Positions 32,468-36,805 of a stretch of 36,805 nucleotides of DNA are shown one piece after another; position 1 is the first letter of the stretch, and each line of letters opens with the position of its first letter. Location of the stretch: NCBI GenBank assembly GCA_036525185.1, contig DATDAW010000055.1, positions 1 through 36,805 of the forward strand, written 5' to 3'. A model generated the notes under the pieces. It was not told where the DNA came from. It did no database searches and was given only the letters and a program-made list of their open reading frames with translations. A program made the translations under genes and the position numbers. The stretch comes from DATDAW01 sp036525185. GTDB lineage: Bacteria; Verrucomicrobiota; Verrucomicrobiia; Chthoniobacterales; DASVRZ01.

Positions 32468-32580
32468 ATCTGAAATTCGATTCAGGAGAAGAATTCGGGC
32501 GGCTTTTGCGAGTCGGGCCCTGCCTGAAAGAATCATCGGGTTTTCCCGCGATAGCTGCTGGAAAATGGTGCGTTGATTTT

Positions 32581-33504
32581 TCACCCGATGCGTTTGATCG
32601 AAGGCAGGCGTTGTTTCAATTCCAAGACCGGTGCGAATAAATCGCCGTGTTCAGTTACCCGGCTCAACACTTCGTCGCTCTCGAAAACAAGCCGTCCAGC
32701 ATCCTTTTTCTTCCACGCGGCCTGGACTTCGTCCCACTCGACCGGCGTCGAAACGGTGGGCCGGTCCTTCGCGCGAAGCGAATAGGCGCAGACGGTTGTT
32801 TTGTGATCGTCGTTCTGACTCCAGTCGATGAAGACTTTGTTCTTGCGAAGTGTTTTTTGCATCCGGGAAACTATCCGGTCTGGATAACGTGACTCGAGCT
32901 GCCTGGCGAGTGCGCGGGCAAACTCCTTCGTGCGTTCGTAAGTAACAGCCGTGTTCAGCGGCACAAACACCTGGAGACCTTTCGAACCAGATGTTTTCAC
33001 GAAACTTTGCATGTCCAGGGCGTCGAAGATTTCACGTAACCAGAGGCCTGACTGGCAGCAGGCGAGGATGTCCGCCGGGGGGCCGGGATCGAGATCGAAC
33101 GCCAGGACCGTGGGCCGCTCGATCGCCGGTGCCCGATGCAAAAACGTATGCAATTCCAAGTCCGCCAAATTCGCGGCCCAGATCAACGCCGGGAGGTCGT
33201 TCATGACACAATAATCGATGCGTTTTCCCTCGCGACTCGCGGTGGGGACAGCGGCGGTTTTTACCCATTTCGGGCGGTGTGAAGGGCATTGCTTTTCGTA
33301 AAAGAAAAAACCTTCCACGCCCTCGGGATACCGTTTCAAAGTGATCGGACGATCTCGCAGATGCGGCAGGAGAACGGGCGCGATTCGGATATAATAGTCA
33401 ATGACCTGCGCCTTGGTGAAACCTGTCTGGGGATAAAGAATTTTTTCCAGATTCGAGACCGTCAGTTTGCGTCCGGCGACATCGATTTCAGTGGTTTTTG
33501 CCAT
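32581..33504 (-). CDS. Stand-alone LigD-type polymerase/primase (NHEJ)
   Basis: 307 aa LigD polymerase domain (archaeo-eukaryotic primase fold) without ligase or phosphoesterase parts. It fills gaps at double-strand breaks, preferring ribonucleotides. Motifs: YYIRIAPVLLPHLRDRPITL, metal-binding Asp137 and Asp139 in AFDLDPG, SGSKGLQVFVPL (171-183), and VFIDWSQN with the third Asp. The triphosphate-contact His, which is usual in SGSKGLH, is Gln178 here. The start has a strong SD (GGAGGTGATCCC before ATG). The ligase half and Ku are encoded 0.8 kb upstream on the same strand, with the DUF892 gene and a terminator in between, so it has its own promoter. Confidence 0.9.
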   Translation of the reverse strand: MAKTTEIDVAGRKLTVSNLEKILYPQTGFTKAQVIDYYIRIAPVLLPHLRDRPITLKRYPEGVEGFFFYEKQCPSHRPKWVKTAAVPTASREGKRIDYCVMNDLPALIWAANLADLELHTFLHRAPAIERPTVLAFDLDPGPPADILACCQSGLWLREIFDALDMQSFVKTSGSKGLQVFVPLNTAVTYERTKEFARALARQLESRYPDRIVSRMQKTLRKNKVFIDWSQNDDHKTTVCAYSLRAKDRPTVSTPVEWDEVQAAWKKKDAGRLVFESDEVLSRVTEHGDLFAPVLELKQRLPSIKRIG

Positions 33505-33616
33505 GGGATCACCTCCTCAGAATTTGCGTGTCTTGCGACGCTCTCAGCAATTCCCATCCCGGGGTAAGCCCGAGGGAAAAAGCGCCGGTAAGCGGACAGG
33601 AAAGCTTCGTATCCGC

Positions 33617-33655
33617 ACAGAAACAAACTCCTGCAGCGCATTGCGCCGCAGGAGT
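33617..33655 (-). terminator. Intrinsic terminator after the DUF892 gene
   Basis: ACTCCTGCAGCGCA and TGCGCCGCAGGAGT (33627-33655) form a hairpin with 13 of 14 pairs and a tiny loop. On the minus strand it is followed by TTTGTTTC (33626-33619). It lies 36 bp past the DUF892 stop. Confidence 0.85.
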
Positions 33656-33690
33656 ATCGGCGCGGGCCATAAACGCGCCTTGTCGGTAAA

Positions 33691-34191
33691 TTACATTCCC
33701 GCCTTGCGGGCGTCGACGTTCACAGCGCTCCCCGCGATTTGGGTGAGTTTCTTGTCTGTCTCCGCCTCTTCATCGAGCGTTTGCTGAAGAATTTTCGCCG
33801 CTTCCGTTTCTCCTAGCAACTGCGCGAACGTCCGCGCAGAACCGTAGCCGGCTATTTCGTAATGCTCGACCCGCTGCGCAGCGCTGATCAACAAAGCGTC
33901 TTTGACTTCAGGCACGCCGCCTTCGGAAATGACGTTCGCGCCTTCTTCAATAAGGCCTTCCATGGCAGGACACTTCTCACCGCGGGTAGTTTCGCCCAGC
34001 TTTGTCAGAATTTTCTCCAGACGGTTTACGTGCTCTTCAGTCTGGTGGAGGTGGTCCTCGAATCCGTCCGCAAGTTCCTTGTGTGCGGCGGCTTTCGCCA
34101 TCTTAGGCAGCGCGCGAACCAGTTGTTTTTCCGCGCTGTATAAATCTTTAAGTTCATGAACGTAGACGTCCCTTAGTGAATTAATCTTCAT
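33691..34191 (-). CDS. DUF892 (YciE/YciF-like) ferritin-like protein
   Basis: 166 aa from the ATG at 34191 (MKINSLRDVYVHELKDLYSA); the longer frame to 34248 is not supported. It is a four-helix ferritin-like bundle, with the metal-binding Glu/His pattern in HELKDLYSAEKQL, DHLHQTEEHVNRLEKI, SAAQRVEHYEIAGYGS and LDEEAETDKKL. YciE/YciF are stress-induced in enterobacteria, and the domain may bind a di-metal centre. It lies between the ligase and polymerase of the NHEJ system, same strand, ending in a strong terminator. Confidence 0.92.
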   Translation of the reverse strand: MKINSLRDVYVHELKDLYSAEKQLVRALPKMAKAAAHKELADGFEDHLHQTEEHVNRLEKILTKLGETTRGEKCPAMEGLIEEGANVISEGGVPEVKDALLISAAQRVEHYEIAGYGSARTFAQLLGETEAAKILQQTLDEEAETDKKLTQIAGSAVNVDARKAGM

Positions 34192-34269
34192 ACTTGAGTT
34201 TCGCCTGCGCGATCCACGAGGGACGTGTTGAATGGGTCGGGTCTCCACCTGAGAATCAGCTCGGGATGA

Positions 34270-35778
34270 TCAATTTGGGTTCTCCCGGATCACCTGCCGA
34301 GCGTTCTTGTCGTCGCGTAAACCGAGAAAAACCGGCTGGCGTAATTTCCCATCAGCCGTCCATTCGCTGAAACGAATCTGGGCGACCAGGCCCGGCTTGC
34401 ACCATTCGCCGCGTATTTTCCCCGGCGGAATAGCGAAAGGACAGACGTCCGTTCGCAGTGCTGCCATTCGTTTAAAAAGCATTCTGAGGAGGGCAGCATT
34501 GAAGCCGGTCCCGACTTTGCCGGCAAAACAGAATTTGCCCTTTTCAAAATATCCAATCAGCAACGCCCCGAAATATTTCCGCGTCCCGGCCGGTGGAGTG
34601 TATCCGCCTATGACAAATTCCTGCTCCTGCACGCACTTGAGCTTAATCCACGCGCCGCTGCGCCGCCCGGTGTGATAAACCGAATCCTCGCGTTTCCCGA
34701 TGATTCCTTCCAAACCCCTGCTACGGACTTCCTCCAACAATCGCTCAGGATCATCGCCAAGATCGGCCGAGAACCGGATGGGATCTATGTCGTGCTGGAG
34801 CAATTTAGCAAGACGATCTCGACGCTCGTGCAGCGGAAGTTTTCGCAGGTCCTGCCCATCGAGATACAACAAATCAAAAACGTAGAATAACAACGGCGGC
34901 CGGGCCGTGCCGAGTTCGCGAGCTTGCAGTGCCTGAAAAGAGGGACGTCCTTCCGGGTCGAGCGCTACGATTTCGCCATCGAGAACGGCTGCCTTGGCAG
35001 GAAATTCCGCCAAGCCTTCCACGATTTCGGGAAAACGGGCATTAAAATGCTTCGCGTTGCTTGAAAGCAGGTCGATATGCAGATTTTCCTTCAGGGCCTC
35101 CGCGCGATAACCGTCAAACTTCAGCTCATAGCTCCAGCCTTTTTCGGCCGGGGACGTCGAGACGAGCTTTGCTTTCATAGGAGGCACGAATTCCAGCGAG
35201 CGTTCGGCATTCTCGTCGCTGGACTGCCATACTGCATCCGCTTGACGGCCGATCGCGGCCATGGTGCGACCCGTTAATGCGGATTGGTCGTCCCGTTTCT
35301 TGCCGATGGGCCGGAGAGTCTCTGCGCTCTTGATGAGCAACCATTGGTTTTGCTCGGCGTCACGGATCCGGACGAGTATCCATTCGCCGCGGAGTTTGTG
35401 TCCGTGCAACGTAAAGTGCAGCTTCCCGCGCCTGAGATCACCGTCAATTATTTCGTAAGTCCCCTTGTCCCAAACCATTACTGTTCCACCGCCATACTGG
35501 CCTTCCGGAATGATTCCCTCGAAACCGGCATATTCGACGGGATGATCTTCAACCTGCACGGCAAGACGTTTGTCTCCTTTGACGAATGGGACGCCTTTCG
35601 GAACCGCCCATGATTTGAGCGTTTCATCCAGTTCCAAACGGAAATCGTAGTGCAGCCGCCGCGCGGCGTGTTTCTGGATAACAAACCGATTCCCGCCAGC
35701 AGGCTGGGAAGGACCTCCACGAGGCTCAGCCGTCTTCTCGAAATCCCGTTTCCGGGCGTATTCGCGCAGCTTTTTCAT
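34270..35778 (-). CDS. ligD: ATP-dependent DNA ligase D (3'-phosphoesterase + ligase) of NHEJ
   Basis: 502 aa from the ATG at 35778 (MKKLREYARKRDFEKT); the frame is open to 35865 but overlaps ku, so the shorter form is chosen. The N-terminal phosphoesterase domain (about 30-150) has His37, His43, Asp45 and His79 in IQKHAARRLHYDFRLE and VEDHP. The ligase domain (about 200-495) has the nucleotidyl Lys220 in YELKFDGYRAEA, LDGEIVALD, FYVFDLLYLDG, GLEGIIGKR, and the OB-fold block GEWCKPGLVAQIRF. It seals double-strand breaks together with Ku. The polymerase part of a typical three-domain LigD is in a separate gene. The start is 16 bp after the ku stop, so the two are coupled. Confidence 0.94.
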   Translation of the reverse strand: MKKLREYARKRDFEKTAEPRGGPSQPAGGNRFVIQKHAARRLHYDFRLELDETLKSWAVPKGVPFVKGDKRLAVQVEDHPVEYAGFEGIIPEGQYGGGTVMVWDKGTYEIIDGDLRRGKLHFTLHGHKLRGEWILVRIRDAEQNQWLLIKSAETLRPIGKKRDDQSALTGRTMAAIGRQADAVWQSSDENAERSLEFVPPMKAKLVSTSPAEKGWSYELKFDGYRAEALKENLHIDLLSSNAKHFNARFPEIVEGLAEFPAKAAVLDGEIVALDPEGRPSFQALQARELGTARPPLLFYVFDLLYLDGQDLRKLPLHERRDRLAKLLQHDIDPIRFSADLGDDPERLLEEVRSRGLEGIIGKREDSVYHTGRRSGAWIKLKCVQEQEFVIGGYTPPAGTRKYFGALLIGYFEKGKFCFAGKVGTGFNAALLRMLFKRMAALRTDVCPFAIPPGKIRGEWCKPGLVAQIRFSEWTADGKLRQPVFLGLRDDKNARQVIRENPN

Positions 35779-35794
35779 CGAACGCTCTATATTA

Positions 35795-36622
35795 TCAGGC
35801 CGCAGGTTTCCGCCGAGTTCCGCTGCGAGAAGGCCTGCGTTTGCGGTTCGCGCCCGTTTCCTCAAGGCTCTTCTTCAGGACGGAAACCAGATCGATCACA
35901 TTGCTCGGCGGCCGGCGACGCGGCGCTTTCGGCAAGGCCTTGTCGCCCTTCTCGATTTTCTCCTCGATCGCCTTTTCCAACGCCACACGGTATTCATCAA
36001 CGTATTCCTCCGGCTTCCATTCGGCTGACATGGACTCGATGAGAGCGGCGGCCATTTGCAGCTCTTTTTTTCCAGCCTTTTGCTCGGTCGGGGGCTTGAA
36101 CTCCTTCACATCGCGCAACTCGTCAGCAAAATGCATCAACTCCAGCATCAGGCCTTTGTTCTGTGGTTTTACAGCAGCGAGATGTTGCCGCGTCTTGATG
36201 ACGACTTTGGCGATGGCGATCATTCGGCTGTTCTGAAGTGCATCCCGCAGAAGGACATATGCCTTGTCGCCACCTTTTTGGGGCTCCATATAATAGGGCT
36301 TATGGAAAAAAATGGGATTCACTTCGTCTAGGGGAACGAAATGGATAATATCGACCGTCTGCGTTGCCTCGATATCGACTCGCCGGAAATCCTCGTCTTT
36401 GAACACCACAAACCGGCCTTTTTCGTACTCGTAACCTTTGACAACTTCATCCCACGGCACCTCCCTGCCATCAACTTCAGCAATCCGCTTGTAGTTCACC
36501 GGACTGTGATCGCTGGATCGAAGCAGGCGAAATTTCAATTCCTCCGTTTTCGTCGCCGGATAAAGCGCGATGGGAATGTTCACCAGACCGAAACTAATGG
36601 CCCCTTTCCAAATCGCTCTCAT
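35795..36622 (-). CDS. ku: Ku DNA end-binding protein
   Basis: 275 aa from the ATG at 36622 (MRAIWKGAISFGLVNIPIAL); the frame extends to 36769, but those residues are not Ku-like. The bacterial Ku core (about 1-250) shows KRIAEVDGREVPWDEVVKGY, YEKGRFVVFKDEDF, IIHFVPLDEVNPIFFHKPYY, and KAYVLLRDALQNSRMIAIAK. The tail is basic and low complexity (RKRRPSRSGTRRKPAA), as in other Ku proteins where it aids DNA threading and ligase contact. It homodimerises on DNA ends and recruits LigD. First gene of a ku-ligD unit. No SD seen. Confidence 0.95.
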   Translation of the reverse strand: MRAIWKGAISFGLVNIPIALYPATKTEELKFRLLRSSDHSPVNYKRIAEVDGREVPWDEVVKGYEYEKGRFVVFKDEDFRRVDIEATQTVDIIHFVPLDEVNPIFFHKPYYMEPQKGGDKAYVLLRDALQNSRMIAIAKVVIKTRQHLAAVKPQNKGLMLELMHFADELRDVKEFKPPTEQKAGKKELQMAAALIESMSAEWKPEEYVDEYRVALEKAIEEKIEKGDKALPKAPRRRPPSNVIDLVSVLKKSLEETGANRKRRPSRSGTRRKPAA

Positions 36623-36767
36623 AGCAATAAGGAATCGAAACCAGGGTCCCGATCGTGCGTCCCAAAAGCAAGCGCGAGGTTTTCGGAAACAAGAGTCCGC
36701 GGAAAATCGAGAGGCGAGCAAGCGGAAAGCCATTTTACCCTTCACCGCCGGCGTGCCAGGATGGGCC

Positions 36768-36805
36768 ATGACTTTTGAGGAATTTCGAAATAGCCCGTCC
36801 GAACC
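36768..36805 (+). CDS. Possible start of a further gene, cut by the right edge
   Basis: ATG at 36768 is followed by an open frame to the window end (MTFEEFRNSPSE). It is divergent from ku (145-bp gap). The start resembles a family of small hypothetical proteins beginning MTFEEFR-, but only 12 codons are visible. Confidence 0.3.
   Translation, partial: MTFEEFRNSPSE

Overview
The window looks like a chromosomal segment of a free-living, probably soil-dwelling Gram-negative bacterium, most likely Verrucomicrobiota. This assignment is an inference. It rests on the moderately high G+C, the many start codons without a Shine-Dalgarno (SD) sequence, a Gfo/Idh/MocA oxidoreductase, a secreted protein of tandem 32-residue helical repeats, and several short dispersed-repeat motifs between and inside genes. 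No rRNA, tRNA, CRISPR array, prophage or transposase gene was seen.

Layout. 1-1744: hflK and hflC (hflC cut by the left edge), minus strand. 1926-6385: a glycerol locus, with a SorC/DeoR-type regulator divergent from glpK and then glpD. The regulator/glpK gap holds a palindrome like the Bacillus DeoR operator. 6420-9546: an AraC regulator divergent from two aldo/keto reductases. 10030-11067: a DegP/HtrA-like protease with no export signal. 11068-11668: a gene-free stretch with a strong RNA fold (a three-way junction closed by a 12-bp stem) and a terminator-like hairpin. 11669-13509: a LytS/LytTR two-component pair, followed by 12-bp direct repeats with a 21-bp period ahead of a GlcNAc-kinase-like gene (13750-14739). 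14812-17450: a DUF1349 protein and a flavin oxidoreductase, divergent. 17648-21550: metH, carrying at least two in-frame insertions that look like dispersed repeats. 21959-22671: a VapBC-like toxin-antitoxin pair whose toxin lacks one expected catalytic acid. 22952-26511 (minus): a secreted unknown protein, a secreted endonuclease/exonuclease/phosphatase-family protein, and a tatA, sixA and Gfo/Idh/MocA group. 26620-29240: two overlapping TPM-domain genes and the 32-residue repeat protein.

29344-36805 is a stress and DNA-repair block: CsbD-like, a secreted helical protein, DUF2267, DUF72, UdgX (a uracil-DNA glycosylase type that crosslinks covalently to DNA), DUF3309, a stand-alone LigD-type polymerase, a DUF892 ferritin-like protein, a phosphoesterase-ligase LigD and Ku. 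Ku, ligase and polymerase form a split bacterial non-homologous end-joining system. UdgX overlaps the DUF72 gene by 4 bp, suggesting coupled expression.

The points most worth checking are the in-frame repeat insertions in metH, the three-way-junction RNA candidate, the DeoR-like operator at the glycerol locus, the 21-bp-period repeats after the LytTR regulator, and the UdgX/DUF72/NHEJ cluster with its His-to-Gln change in the polymerase.
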